Positions 50,113 to 59,242 of a stretch of DNA of 64,000 nt are shown here, piece by piece. The stretch covers positions 400,299 through 464,298 of the forward strand of contig NZ_NEVT01000007.1 in NCBI RefSeq assembly GCF_002261345.1, in the 5' to 3' direction. Under the pieces are notes generated by a model that ran no database searches, was not told the origin of the DNA, and was given only the letters and a program-made list of their open reading frames with translations. Origin of the DNA: Bordetella genomosp. 2 (GTDB lineage Bacteria; Pseudomonadota; Gammaproteobacteria; Burkholderiales; Burkholderiaceae_B). The translations under genes were made by a program, and so were the position numbers. Numbering within the stretch: position 1 is the stretch's first letter; every line of letters starts with the position of its first letter.

Positions 50113-50140
50113 ATGGATGCCGCCCGCGGGCGGCATCCAT
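50113..50140. terminator. Perfect 28-bp palindrome after the FAH gene
   Basis: ATGGATGCCGCCCG is followed directly by its complete reverse complement, a 14-bp arm with no spacer, 3 bp after the FAH-gene stop codon. RNA from either strand would form a strong stem. No U-run follows, so it would stabilise the 3' end or give Rho-type termination. Confidence 0.55.
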
Positions 50141-50143
50141 ACA

Positions 50144-51013
50144 CTATACCTTGAACACGTTCTCAATGTGGCCGATGCCCTGGATCTCGACCCGCACCAC
50201 ATCGCCGTGCTTCAGGAAGCGCGGCGGGTCCATGCCCATCCCGACGCCGGCCGGGGTGCCCGTCGCGATGACGTCGCCGGGATACAGCGTGATGCCGCGC
50301 GAGCAGTTCTCGATGATGGCGCCGAGGTCGAAAATCAGGTCGCGCGTATTGGCCGCTTGCCGCACCTCGCCATTGACCAGGCAGCGGATGTGGAGATTGC
50401 CGGCGTCCAGCTCGTCGGCCGTGACGATCCAGGGGCCCATCGGGCAGAAGGTGTCGAACGACTTGCCCAGGTGCCATTGGCGGTGGCGCTGCTGCACATC
50501 GCGGGCGGTCACGTCGTTGACGATGGTGTAGCCGTAGATGTAGCCGGCCGCATCGGCCGCGGCAATGTTCTTGCCCTGCTTGCCGATCACCACGCACAAC
50601 TCGGCCTCGTAGTCGATCTCCGCGGAAATTCCCTCGGGCAGGCGCACGTCGTCGGCCGGCCCCACGACCGACTCGGGCACCTTCGAGAAAATGATGGGCC
50701 ATGCCTCGCCATCCTTGCTGTCCTTGAAGATGGAGCCGGACAGCTCGTTGGCGTGCTCATGGTAATTGCGCCCCACGCAAAAGACATTGCGCGCCGGACG
50801 CGGCACCGGCGCGCGCAGGCGCAGCCCGCGCAGCGGCTGCGCGGGGCCCGCCCGGGCGGCGAGCTCGGCCAGGGGGATCTGCGCGGTGATCAAGGGCAGG
50901 ATGCCGGCCCTGGCGTCCACGCCGTCCAGGTCCAGGGGCCGGAGCGATCCGCCGTCCTCCGACACAATGCCGATGCGGGGAACGCCCCGCTCTTCGTATG
51001 CAGCTAGCCTCAC
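50144..51013 (-). CDS. Fumarylacetoacetate hydrolase-family protein
   Basis: A 289-residue FAH-fold protein with metal ligands E136, E138 and D167 and the NYHEHANE motif near residue 83. Family members hydrolyse or isomerise acylpyruvates, or decarboxylate oxaloacetate-like acids. It starts at GTG 51013 with GAGAGGAAAT upstream. As the last gene of an operon with a ring hydroxylase it may cleave a ring-opened product. It differs clearly from the FAH protein at 35.5 kb. Confidence 0.86.
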   Translation of the reverse strand: MRLAAYEERGVPRIGIVSEDGGSLRPLDLDGVDARAGILPLITAQIPLAELAARAGPAQPLRGLRLRAPVPRPARNVFCVGRNYHEHANELSGSIFKDSKDGEAWPIIFSKVPESVVGPADDVRLPEGISAEIDYEAELCVVIGKQGKNIAAADAAGYIYGYTIVNDVTARDVQQRHRQWHLGKSFDTFCPMGPWIVTADELDAGNLHIRCLVNGEVRQAANTRDLIFDLGAIIENCSRGITLYPGDVIATGTPAGVGMGMDPPRFLKHGDVVRVEIQGIGHIENVFKV

Positions 51014-51069
51014 TTCATTTCCTCTCTGGTTGACAATTGGCGTCGCCTCGCGCGGCTCGGCGCCCGGGA

Positions 51070-51762
51070 TCAGACCTTGAACCCGTGGGCATTCTTGTAG
51101 GCGTCCAGGTCGCGGCCGGCCAGCAGGTCGAGCAGCCGGCCCGCCAGGGCCGCCTCGCGCGCGTCCGTGGTCACGGCCGCCGTGTATACCGTGTCCAGTT
51201 CGCAGCCCGCGGGCAGCAGCCCGACGGCCCGCACCCCGGGGCTGTACAGGATCTCGGTGATCTGGGTGCAGCCCACCGGCCGGCCGGGCGCCTCGGCCAT
51301 CGCCTTCATGGCCGTGGCGCCGTTGGGAAACTCCCTGACCTTCGCCGCAATGGCGTCCAGCACGCCGAGCCGCTGGAAAACCTGCTTCATGTGCTGACCG
51401 GCCGTGGAGCGCTGCATGTCGGGCACGTACACCGCGTCGGCGTCCAGCAGGGCGCGCCCGAAGGCCTCCGGCGTATCCACCGCCACGGGCGGGCTGCCCG
51501 CCTTGACGCCCACCCCGGTGCTGACCACTCCCAGGTCGCGCATACTGGCCGGCCGGACCTTGCCGTCGCCGGCCAGGCCGTCGACCAGCTTGCGCGACAG
51601 GATCACGATATCGCACTCGGCGCCCGCCAGCAGCTTTTCCTGCATGGCGCCCACGGCGCCGAATTCGCCCACGATCCGGCACCCGGCCTCGGCCTCGAAC
51701 CGCGTGCGGACGTGCTCGACCAGGCCCAGGGCGGCGCCCCCGCTCAAGATGGACAGCTTCAT
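51070..51762 (-). CDS. ModA-like substrate-binding protein without signal peptide
   Basis: A 230-residue type II periplasmic-binding-protein fold that begins directly with the first strand (MKLSILSGGAALGLVEH) and has no hydrophobic leader. FEAEAGCRIVGEFGAVGAMQEKL and DIVILS resemble ModA-family folds that hold oxyanions. It is encoded 25 bp after the molybdopterin subunit. It may bind an oxyanion, cofactor precursor or small acid in the cytoplasm; no transport genes are adjacent. Confidence 0.78.
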   Translation of the reverse strand: MKLSILSGGAALGLVEHVRTRFEAEAGCRIVGEFGAVGAMQEKLLAGAECDIVILSRKLVDGLAGDGKVRPASMRDLGVVSTGVGVKAGSPPVAVDTPEAFGRALLDADAVYVPDMQRSTAGQHMKQVFQRLGVLDAIAAKVREFPNGATAMKAMAEAPGRPVGCTQITEILYSPGVRAVGLLPAGCELDTVYTAAVTTDAREAALAGRLLDLLAGRDLDAYKNAHGFKV

Positions 51763-51787
51763 GCATGCTCCTTCAGTTGTGCGCGCA

Positions 51788-53956
51788 TCATGCCTGCGCC
51801 TCGATGGCGCGCGCGATATTGTCGAAATCCAGCGGCAGGGTCGCCACGCGCAGCCCCAGGGCGTCGCGCACCGCGTTGCCGATGGCGCCGGCGGTGGGAC
51901 CGAGCGACGGCTCGCCCGCGCCCGCCGGCGGCTGGTCGGGCCTGGCGAGGATCCGCACCCGCACATCGGGAATGTCGGGGAACCGGATGATCGGATACTG
52001 TTCCCACTGGTCGTCGGTCAGCCGCCGGTCGTTGAAGCGCGCCTGCTCCAGCAGGGCCCAGGAACAGGCCTGGATGGCGCCGCCTTCGATCTGCTGCGTC
52101 ACGCCGTCCGCGTCGATGACCTCGCCGACGTCCACGGCAATGAACAAGTCATGCACGCGGACCTTCTCCGCCACCGCCACCCGCGCGACCACGGCGCAAT
52201 AGGCGCCCTTGTTCTTGTAGCGCGCGAACCCCATTCCCCAGCCGGTATCGTCGGCGCGGCCGTGCCGGCCGTCCCAGCCGCTCATGTCGCGCACGGCCTC
52301 GATCACGGCAATGGCGCGCGGATCGGACAGCATGCCGAGCCGGTAGTCGGCCGGATCGATCGCGTGGGCGCGCGCGATGTCGTCGATCATGGCTTCGATG
52401 GCGAACACGTTGGCGAAGGCGCCCAGCGCGCGCAGCGAAGACGTGCGCACGGGCATGCGCACCACCCGGTGCGAAGACAGCGCGCTGCACGGGATGTCAT
52501 AGCAGGGGATGATGTTGCGCTCGGCGCCCCCGCCCGCGGCGATCGGGGCGTTGATGGCGGACAGCCACGGGCTGGGATGCTCCCGGTGCCAGCTGCCCAG
52601 CAGGGTCGGCGTCGGGGCCCGGCCGGGCCGCAGGCTGTGGCCGGGGCTCCAGACATCGGCGCGCCAGTCCAGTATGCGGCCCCGGGCATCCACGTCCGCC
52701 TGCAGCCGCACCGACATCGGCGGGCCTTGCGGCGCCCAGCACAGCTCGTCCGCGCGGGACCACTGCACGCGCACATGGCGGCCCGGCGCATGCCGCGCGA
52801 GCCAGGCCGCGTCGAAGGCGACATCGTCGGCGCCGTTGTGCCCGTAGCACCCCGCCCCCGGCACATGTTCCACGACGATGCGGTCGTGCGGCAGGTCCAG
52901 CGCGACGGCGAGGTCGTCCCGAAGGTTGTAGATGCCCTGCGCGTGCGTCCATACATGCAGCGTGCCGTCCTCGCGCGCGCGGGCATGCGCGCAGGACGGC
53001 CCGATGGAGGCATGCTTGATGAAAGGCTTGAAGTAATCCGCGGTATGGGTGGCCGCGACCGGCGCGCCAGGCGTCGCGGCGGGGGCCTCCTGCCGGTAGA
53101 CCGTGGTGTCGCACGGCTGGCGCCGCAGCCAGGCCGGCAGTTCCTCCTGCGGCGGCAGGCAGGCCTGTTCGCGCCAGCGCGCCGAGGCGGCCAGGCGCTC
53201 CACCGCCGTGACGGCGACATGCTCCTGTTCGGCCAGCACGCCGACCAGCGAGCCATCCCGCACGACCTGCACCGGGCATGCCAGGCCCTGCGCGGCGCTC
53301 GCATCCAGGTGCTCGAGCCGCGCCCCGATCGACGGCGGGCGCAGTATGCGCCCATGCAGCATGGCGGGCGGCGCCATGTCGTGGATGAAGCCGAACCGGC
53401 CGTGCACCTTGTCGGCCAGGCCGAGCGCGGGGCCGTCGGCCTCCGGCACGGCGGCGGGCCGCGCTTCGGCCGCCCCGGGCGGGGCCGGCTCGACCGGCAC
53501 GTCCAGGTCCACCTGCCCGGCCAGGCTCCAGTAACTGCCCAGCGTCCGGTCGCCAGCCAGGAATACGCCGTCGCGCACGCGGATCGCCGCCGCCTCCACG
53601 CCGGCCGCGGCGGCGGCATGCGCGGCGAACAGCCGCCGCGCGTGACTGCACGCCATCCGCAGCGACATGCCGGAATGCTGGATCGACAGGCTGCCCGAGG
53701 TCACCGATTCATCGGGGCTCAGGCCGGTGCGGGCGGGCGCCATGCGGATGCGCGCCGCCGGCACGCCCAGCGCCCGCGCGGCGATGCGCGCCAGCGCCGT
53801 CAGGATGTTCTGTCCCAGCTCGACCTTGCCCGAGCGGATCCATATGACCCCGCCGTCCTCGCCGCGCACGTCGAGCCAGGTCGACAGCATGGGGTTGCCC
53901 GTCAGGCTGACGGGCATGCCGTCGTCCGACGCGAGCGGCGCGAATGCCGGTTTCAT
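51788..53956 (-). CDS. Molybdopterin-binding subunit of a two-subunit hydroxylase (IorB/NicB-like)
   Basis: A 722-residue xanthine oxidase-family large subunit of the two-component type. IRSGKVELGQNILTALARIAARAL near residue 40 and the C-terminal GEPSLGPTAGAIGNAV with the catalytic Glu are seen. No FAD subunit is encoded; related IorAB and NicAB pass electrons to cytochromes. It likely hydroxylates an N-heterocycle or aldehyde. The ATG overlaps the 2Fe-2S gene stop by 4 bp. Confidence 0.87.
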   Translation of the reverse strand: MKPAFAPLASDDGMPVSLTGNPMLSTWLDVRGEDGGVIWIRSGKVELGQNILTALARIAARALGVPAARIRMAPARTGLSPDESVTSGSLSIQHSGMSLRMACSHARRLFAAHAAAAAGVEAAAIRVRDGVFLAGDRTLGSYWSLAGQVDLDVPVEPAPPGAAEARPAAVPEADGPALGLADKVHGRFGFIHDMAPPAMLHGRILRPPSIGARLEHLDASAAQGLACPVQVVRDGSLVGVLAEQEHVAVTAVERLAASARWREQACLPPQEELPAWLRRQPCDTTVYRQEAPAATPGAPVAATHTADYFKPFIKHASIGPSCAHARAREDGTLHVWTHAQGIYNLRDDLAVALDLPHDRIVVEHVPGAGCYGHNGADDVAFDAAWLARHAPGRHVRVQWSRADELCWAPQGPPMSVRLQADVDARGRILDWRADVWSPGHSLRPGRAPTPTLLGSWHREHPSPWLSAINAPIAAGGGAERNIIPCYDIPCSALSSHRVVRMPVRTSSLRALGAFANVFAIEAMIDDIARAHAIDPADYRLGMLSDPRAIAVIEAVRDMSGWDGRHGRADDTGWGMGFARYKNKGAYCAVVARVAVAEKVRVHDLFIAVDVGEVIDADGVTQQIEGGAIQACSWALLEQARFNDRRLTDDQWEQYPIIRFPDIPDVRVRILARPDQPPAGAGEPSLGPTAGAIGNAVRDALGLRVATLPLDFDNIARAIEAQA

Positions 53957-54447
53957 TGCCCGCCTCCCGCGCCGCGATCGGCCGCCGCGGCGCCGATGGC
54001 GCGGATCACCCGCAGGTGGCTGCCGCAGCGGCACAGATTGCGGGCCATGTGCGCGCGGATCTCGGCGCCGTCGGGCGACGCTTGCCGGGCCAGCAGCCCG
54101 GCGGCCGCCACCAGCATGCCGGACGTGCAATAGCCGCATTGCGCCGCGCCATGCTCGACAAAGGCGCGCTGCAGCCGCACGCCGGCGGGATGGCCGGCCA
54201 GGCCCTCGACGGTCACCACGCGCTTGCCGGCCACCGACCACAAGGGCGTGTTGCAGGCATGGACGGGCACCTCGTCGACCAGCACCATGCAGGCGCCGCA
54301 ATTGCCCTCGCCGCAGCCATAATGCGAGCCCTTGAGGCCGAGCTCGTTGCGCAGGATGTCGAGCAGGAAGCGCTGCCCGTGCGCCTCGACCTCGCGGCGC
54401 GCGCCATTCAGGTGCATGACCGTTGTCATCTGTTCGTCTTGCGCCAT
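53953..54447 (-). CDS. 2Fe-2S subunit of the two-subunit molybdenum hydroxylase
   Basis: A protein of about 164 residues. The first cluster is C45, C50, C53, C65 and the second C104, C107, C139, C141, standard for IorA/NicA/CoxS-like subunits. No export signal, so the complex is cytoplasmic. Start ATG 54447 lies 7 bp after the Bug gene stop; a closer ATG at 54429 is also possible. Confidence 0.9.
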   Translation of the reverse strand: MAQDEQMTTVMHLNGARREVEAHGQRFLLDILRNELGLKGSHYGCGEGNCGACMVLVDEVPVHACNTPLWSVAGKRVVTVEGLAGHPAGVRLQRAFVEHGAAQCGYCTSGMLVAAAGLLARQASPDGAEIRAHMARNLCRCGSHLRVIRAIGAAAADRGAGGGQ

Positions 54448-54454
54448 GGCCCGC

Positions 54455-55438
54455 TCACTGCTGCACCATGCCGGCATCCAGGGCGATCTTGCGCAGGCGC
54501 TCGATGTCCTGCTGCAAGTATTTCCTGAAGGCCGGCGGGTCCATGACCATGGGCGAGACGCCATCCTTGCGCCATTGCTGCTCGACCTGCGGGTCCCCGG
54601 CGATCTCGCCGATGGCGCGGTTGAGCGTGGCGACGATCTCCGGCGCGGTGCCCTTGGGCGCCAGCAGCCCCAGCCAGATGTTGGCCTCGTAGCCGGGCAG
54701 CCCCGCCTCGCTCACGGTGGGCAGGTCCGGGAACACCGGCGAGCGTTCCTTGCCCGTGGTGGCCAGCGCCTTGACCCGGCCGTCGTCGACGAACGCCTGC
54801 ATGGTGGCGATCGCGTCGAACATGTAATCGACTTCGCCGGCGGCCACGCCGGTGCGCGCCTGGCCGCTGCTCTTGTAGGGCACGTGCTGCACCTTGGTCC
54901 CGGCCATGGAGCTGAATAGCTCGCCGGCAATGTGGTACGGCGTGCCGATGCCGGAGCTGGCGTAGTTGAGCTCGCCGGGCTTCTGCTTTTCCAGCGCCAC
55001 CAGGTCCCCGACGCTGGCGACGTCCAGGCCCTTCTTCGCCACCAGCACCAGGCTCGCCTCGTTGATCGGCGCGACCGGCTCGAAGTCCTTCATCAGGTCG
55101 TAGGGCCGGTCCTTCAGCAAGGTCTCGTTGACGGTCTGCGTGTTGGACATGACCAGCAGCGTGTAGCCGTCGGGCTGCGCGCGCGCCACGTAGGCCGTGC
55201 CGATGACCCCGCCGCCGCCCGGCTTGTTTTCCACCACGACGGACTGGCCGAACTGCTTCTGCAGCCGGTCGCCCAGATAGCGGGCATAGACATCGGCGGA
55301 ACCACCTGCACCAAATGGTACAACTATGGTGATGGGCCGGCGAGGATAATCCCCGGCCGCTCCGGCGGCCGCCGCGGGTGCCGCGGCGCACGCGGCGACT
55401 GCGGTAATTACCCAGGAAATCAGGCGTTTTTCTTTCAA
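54455..55438 (-). CDS. Bug-family periplasmic binding protein
   Basis: A 327-residue Bug protein with a signal peptide (about residues 1-26, [11 protein letters not shown]). YPRRPITIVVPFGAGGSADVYARYLG and KPGGGGVIG are the family ligand loops. I chose the TTG at 55438 because AAGGAGGAG stands at the right distance; the upstream open frame lacks coding character. As the first gene of the hydroxylase operon it presumably captures the operon's carboxylated aromatic substrate. Confidence 0.88.
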   Translation of the reverse strand: MKEKRLISWVITAVAACAAAPAAAAGAAGDYPRRPITIVVPFGAGGSADVYARYLGDRLQKQFGQSVVVENKPGGGGVIGTAYVARAQPDGYTLLVMSNTQTVNETLLKDRPYDLMKDFEPVAPINEASLVLVAKKGLDVASVGDLVALEKQKPGELNYASSGIGTPYHIAGELFSSMAGTKVQHVPYKSSGQARTGVAAGEVDYMFDAIATMQAFVDDGRVKALATTGKERSPVFPDLPTVSEAGLPGYEANIWLGLLAPKGTAPEIVATLNRAIGEIAGDPQVEQQWRKDGVSPMVMDPPAFRKYLQQDIERLRKIALDAGMVQQ

Positions 55439-55520
55439 GGCGTCTCCTCCTTGGTTGGCGGCGCCGGGACTCCCGCGCCACCCGTTGTCGTGACGGCAAA
55501 GAGTACCAGTCGCAGCCCAA

Positions 55521-55560
55521 ATTACCAATATTTTTTTGATTGGTATATCAATTGGTATAT
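55521..55560. promoter_or_regulatory. TTGGTATA-type operator cluster in the divergent gap
   Basis: ATTGGTATAT occurs twice as a direct repeat 12 bp apart (55539 and 55551), and ATTACCAATA, close to its inverse, lies at 55521. Overlapping these, TTGAT and ATCAA form a short dyad. The sequence is very AT-rich and sits between the divergent hydroxylase operon and HAD gene. GGT-ACC cores suit a FadR-type protein such as that encoded at 49.3 kb. Confidence 0.5.
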
Positions 55561-55649
55561 TCATATCGCCCAGGCGCCCGGCTCGCGGCCGTCTGGGCGA
55601 ACGGTAAACTCCGCCCAGGACCAAACCCGCCGGAACCCCAAGGACCCCC

Positions 55650-56480
55650 ATGCAAGCGCTCGCAGCCATGCCTGCCACCGTCGCCGCCGCGGTACGCATC
55701 GTGCTCACCGACATCGACGACACCCTGACCACCGAGGGCCGCCTGCCCGCCGACGCCTACGCCGCGCTGGAGCGGCTGGAAGCGGCCGGCATCCAGGTGG
55801 TGCCCATCACCGGGCGGCCGGCCGGCTGGTGCGACCACATCGCCCGCATGTGGCCGGTGCGCGCCGTGGTGGGCGAGAACGGCGCCTTCTACTACGCCTA
55901 TGATCGCGCCGCCCGCCGCATGAAAACCCATTACTGGGCCGACGCCCCGGCGCGCGCGCAGAGCCGCGCCCGGCTGGACGCCATCCGCGAGCGCGTGCTG
56001 CGCGAAGTGCCCGGCGCCGCCGTGGCAAGCGACCAGGACTACCGGGTCGCCGACCTGGCCATCGATTTCTGCGAAGACGTGCCGGCCCTGCCCGACGCCG
56101 CCATCAACCGCATCGTCGAGATCTTCCACGAGGCCGGCGCGCAGGCCAAGGTGAGCTCGATCCACGTCAACGGCTGGTTCGGCGACTACGACAAGCTCAC
56201 CATGACCCGCACGCTGTTCGAGCGCGAACTCGGCCTGGACATCCGGCAGGCCCTGCCCGCCTGCCTGTTCATCGGCGACTCGCCCAACGACGAGCCCATG
56301 TTCGCGTTCTTCCCGGTGTCGGTGGGCGTGGCCAATATCCAGGCCCAGCTGCATCGGCTGGAGCACCGTCCCGCCTATGTGGCCGCACACCATGGCGGAG
56401 GCGGCTTCGTCGAAATGGCCGAGCGCCTGCTGGCGGCGCGCGGCGCCCTGTCGTCCGCCGCCCGAGGAGGCCAGCCATGA
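55650..56480 (+). CDS. HAD-superfamily phosphatase (Cof/MPGP type IIB)
   Basis: A 276-residue haloacid dehalogenase hydrolase. DIDDTLT (21-27), PITGRP, and GDSPNDEPMF carry the nucleophile, phosphate and metal residues; a type IIB cap lies between. It resembles mannosyl-3-phosphoglycerate or sucrose phosphatases. The stop overlaps the IclR start by 4 bp, and both precede a PhnCDEE-like importer, suggesting it removes phosphate from an imported organophosphate. Confidence 0.85.
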   Translation: MQALAAMPATVAAAVRIVLTDIDDTLTTEGRLPADAYAALERLEAAGIQVVPITGRPAGWCDHIARMWPVRAVVGENGAFYYAYDRAARRMKTHYWADAPARAQSRARLDAIRERVLREVPGAAVASDQDYRVADLAIDFCEDVPALPDAAINRIVEIFHEAGAQAKVSSIHVNGWFGDYDKLTMTRTLFERELGLDIRQALPACLFIGDSPNDEPMFAFFPVSVGVANIQAQLHRLEHRPAYVAAHHGGGGFVEMAERLLAARGALSSAARGGQP

Positions 56481-57295
56481 ACAGCGCCGCGACTCCCTCC
56501 GCCAAGCCGGCCGGCGACGGCCGCCGCAGCATCCAGTCGGTCGAGGTCGGCTTCCCGCTGCTGGCGGCGCTGGTCGACGCCGGCAAGCCGCTCACCCTGC
56601 GCGACCTGGCGGGCGCGGCCGGCATGACCTCGGCCAAGGCCCACCCCTACCTGGTCAGCTTCATCCGTGTCGGCCTGGTGCAGCAGGATGCGGTCACCGG
56701 CCAGTACGAGCTCGGCCCCTTCGCGCTGCAGATGGGCCTGGTCAGCCTGCAGCGGCTGGACCCGGTGCGGGTGGCCATGCCCGAGATCGCCAAGCTGCAG
56801 TCCGAGATCGGCCACACGCTCGGCATCGCGGTGCTGGGCTCGCACGGGCCCACCATGATCCACATGACCGAAGCCAGTTATCCAGTGCACGTGAACATGC
56901 GCAAGGGCACCGTCATGTCGATGCTGCACACCGCCACCGGCCTGGTGTTCGCGGCCTGGCTGCCGCCCAAGGTCGCCGAGCACTATATCGCCCGCGAGGA
57001 AGGCGACACCGCCGTCATCGCCGGCCGGCAGCCGCCCCGCAAAGTGGCCTACGCCGAGATCGAGGCCCGGCTGGCCGACATCCGCGTGCACGGCATGGCG
57101 CGGGCCATCGGCAACCCGCTGCCGGGCGTGGACGCCCTGTCGGTGCCGGTGTTCGACAGCACCGGCAACGTGGTGCTGGCCCTCACCAGCCTGGGGCCGT
57201 CCGGCCTGTTCGACGTGGCCTGGGACGGCGCCATCGCCCGCCCGCTGCTGGCCTGCGCGAAAGAAATCTCGCGCAAGCTGGGATATCGCGCGTAA
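56477..57295 (+). CDS. IclR-family transcriptional regulator
   Basis: A 272-residue IclR regulator. The winged helix (about 18-80) includes SVEVGFPLLAALVDAGKPLTLRDLAGAAGMTSAKA in shortened form, and the IclR effector domain follows with GTVMSMLHTATGLVFAAWLP. It probably controls the transporter operon 163 bp downstream, whose promoter region holds a dyad and phased A-tracts. Translationally coupled to the HAD phosphatase. Confidence 0.88.
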   Translation: MNSAATPSAKPAGDGRRSIQSVEVGFPLLAALVDAGKPLTLRDLAGAAGMTSAKAHPYLVSFIRVGLVQQDAVTGQYELGPFALQMGLVSLQRLDPVRVAMPEIAKLQSEIGHTLGIAVLGSHGPTMIHMTEASYPVHVNMRKGTVMSMLHTATGLVFAAWLPPKVAEHYIAREEGDTAVIAGRQPPRKVAYAEIEARLADIRVHGMARAIGNPLPGVDALSVPVFDSTGNVVLALTSLGPSGLFDVAWDGAIARPLLACAKEISRKLGYRA

Positions 57296-57311
57296 AACAG
57301 CGGCCAGGCCG

Positions 57312-57364
57312 CGAAACGAAAACAAATCGAAAAAAACGAAAGCGACACGAAAGCAACACGAAAA
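57312..57364 (+). repeat. Helically phased CGAAA repeats (A-tracts)
   Basis: CGAAA starts at 57312, 57317, 57328, 57337, 57348 and 57359, giving spacings of 11, 9, 11 and 11 bp for the last five. A-tracts in phase with the helix repeat bend DNA. They lie just upstream of the transporter promoter region. The composition contrasts with the genome average. Confidence 0.6.
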
Positions 57365-57407
57365 CAAAGGCAGGTATTTACCCGGCTGGGCGAGTTCGTT
57401 TTTTTGT

Positions 57408-57439
57408 GTTTGAATAAATATGTCTATTCATATTCGAAC
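57408..57439. promoter_or_regulatory. Imperfect dyad before the PhnD-like gene
   Basis: GTTTGAATA and TATTCGAAC are inverted with one mismatch and a 14-bp centre, and a nested TGAATA/TATTCA pair lies inside. It is AT-rich and ends 19 bp before the start codon; it suits an IclR operator over the promoter. Confidence 0.45.
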
Positions 57440-57458
57440 ACTGAAGAGGAGACGCACC

Positions 57459-58469
57459 ATGCCAGCCCTGCGCCTGCTGCAGGCTGCCGCCGCCATCGCC
57501 ATGGCGTGCGGCTTCCAGGCGGCCCACGCCGCCGACGCCTGCCCCAACCGCGGCGATCTCGACCAGATGTACTGCGACGCCAACAAGGACCTGGTCGCCG
57601 ACACGCCCACCGATCCCGGCAAGCTCAAGACGCCGTCGACCCTGGTGTTCACCTACACCCCGGTCGAAGATCCGGCCGTGTACGCCAACATCTTCAAGCC
57701 GTTCACCGAATACCTGGGCGAATGCACCGGCAAGCGCGTGGTGTTCTACCAGGTGCAGAGCAACGCCGCCGAGATCGAGGCCATGCGCTCGGGCCGCCTG
57801 CACGTGGGCGGCTTTTCCACCGGCCCGACCGCCTACGCGGTCAACATCGCCGGCGCCGTGCCATTCGCGGTCAAGGGCTATGCCGACGGCTTCCAGGGCT
57901 ACAACCTGATCGTCATCGTCAAGAAAGACAGCCCCTACCAGAAGCTCAGCGACCTGAAGGGCAAGAAGCTGGCCCATACCTCGCCGTCCTCGAACTCCGG
58001 CCACATGGCGCCGGTGGCGCTGTTCCCCAAGGAAGGCCTGGTGCCGGACAAGGACTACAAGATCATCTTCTCGGGCAAGCACGACCAGTCCGTCATGGGC
58101 GTCAACTCGGGCGACTATGACGCCGCGGCGGTGGCCTCGGACGTGTTCCACCGCATGGCCGAGCGCGGCCAGGTCAAGGAAGAGGACTTCCGCATCATCT
58201 ACACCAGCGAGAAGTTCCCGACCTCGTCGTTCGCGTATGCGCACGACCTGGAACCCAAGTTCCGCGACCAGATGCTCAAGTGCTTCTACGACTTCCGCTT
58301 CCCGGATGAAATGAAGGAAGCCTTCGACGGCGCCGACCGCTTCTACCCGGTGACCTACGAGAAAGACTGGGCCATCGTGCGCCAGGTGGCGGAATCGGGC
58401 GGCGAGCGCTTCAACCGCGACGCCTACGATCGCGAAACCGCCAAGAGCAAGAGCAAAGGCAAGCAGTAA
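57459..58469 (+). CDS. phnD: PhnD-family phosph(on)ate-type binding protein
   Basis: A 336-residue solute receptor of the phosphate/phosphite/phosphonate ABC class. A signal peptide ends near AAHAAD (about residue 22). [13 protein letters not shown] and [11 protein letters not shown] segments and [13 protein letters not shown] form the ligand pocket. Start ATG 57459 has GAAGAGGAGA upstream; an in-frame ATG at 57420 falls inside the dyad region. The Lys-rich tail KSKSKGKQ is unusual. No C-P lyase genes follow, so the ligand may be a phosphate ester. Confidence 0.87.
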   Translation: MPALRLLQAAAAIAMACGFQAAHAADACPNRGDLDQMYCDANKDLVADTPTDPGKLKTPSTLVFTYTPVEDPAVYANIFKPFTEYLGECTGKRVVFYQVQSNAAEIEAMRSGRLHVGGFSTGPTAYAVNIAGAVPFAVKGYADGFQGYNLIVIVKKDSPYQKLSDLKGKKLAHTSPSSNSGHMAPVALFPKEGLVPDKDYKIIFSGKHDQSVMGVNSGDYDAAAVASDVFHRMAERGQVKEEDFRIIYTSEKFPTSSFAYAHDLEPKFRDQMLKCFYDFRFPDEMKEAFDGADRFYPVTYEKDWAIVRQVAESGGERFNRDAYDRETAKSKSKGKQ

Positions 58470-58471
58470 GC

Positions 58472-59242
58472 ATGACCACATCTTTACGCATTGCCGGCCT
58501 GGTCAAGGAATACCGGGCCGGCAGGCCGGTGCTCAAGGGCATCGACCTGCAGGTCGAGGGCCAGGGCCTGACCGCCATCATCGGTCCGTCCGGCACCGGC
58601 AAGAGCACGCTGTTGCGCTGCATCAACCGGCTGATCGATCCCACCCGCGGTGAAATCGTGCTGCAGACCGAGGCCGGCGCGGTCGACCTGGCCGCCATCC
58701 GCGGCACGGCGCTGCGCCAGGCGCGGCGCCGCATCGGCATGGTGTTCCAGGAATACAACCTGGTCGAGCGCCTCACCGTCATGGAAAACCTGCTGACCGG
58801 CCGGCTGGGCTACAGCAGCGCCCTCAACGCCTGGATGCGGCGCTTCGAGCCGGACGACATCGAACGCGCCTACCAGTTGCTGGACGTGGTCGGCCTGGGT
58901 GGCTTCGGCGACCAGCGCGCCGACGCCCTGTCGGGCGGGCAGCGCCAGCGCGTGGGCATCGCGCGCGCCCTGATGCAGCGCCCGCAGCTGCTGCTGGCCG
59001 ACGAGCCCACCTCCTCGCTCGACCCCAAGACCTCGGTCGAGATCATGGAGCTGCTGGCCGCGCAGGGCGACGCCAACGGCATCCCGGTGCTGGTCAACAT
59101 CCACGACGTGGAACTGGCGCGCCGCTATGCCAGCCGCATCGTCGGCATGTCGGGCGGCCACATCGTCTACGACGGCGACGGCCGCGGCCTGGATACCGCC
59201 ACGCTCAAGACCATCTACGGAGGCGAGTCGTGGCTGCAGTGA
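58472..59242 (+). CDS. phnC: PhnC-type ABC transporter ATPase
   Basis: A 256-residue ATPase. Walker [10 protein letters not shown] (38-46), the Q-loop [35 protein letters not shown] and Walker [15 protein letters not shown] are all intact. Located 2 bp after phnD. It drives uptake of the PhnD ligand. Confidence 0.93.
   Translation: MTTSLRIAGLVKEYRAGRPVLKGIDLQVEGQGLTAIIGPSGTGKSTLLRCINRLIDPTRGEIVLQTEAGAVDLAAIRGTALRQARRRIGMVFQEYNLVERLTVMENLLTGRLGYSSALNAWMRRFEPDDIERAYQLLDVVGLGGFGDQRADALSGGQRQRVGIARALMQRPQLLLADEPTSSLDPKTSVEIMELLAAQGDANGIPVLVNIHDVELARRYASRIVGMSGGHIVYDGDGRGLDTATLKTIYGGESWLQ

Noticed and set aside
57420..57458. Upstream ATG at 57420 as phnD start
   Set aside because: It lies in the AT-rich dyad and would put charged residues before the signal peptide; ATG 57459 has a good ribosome binding site.
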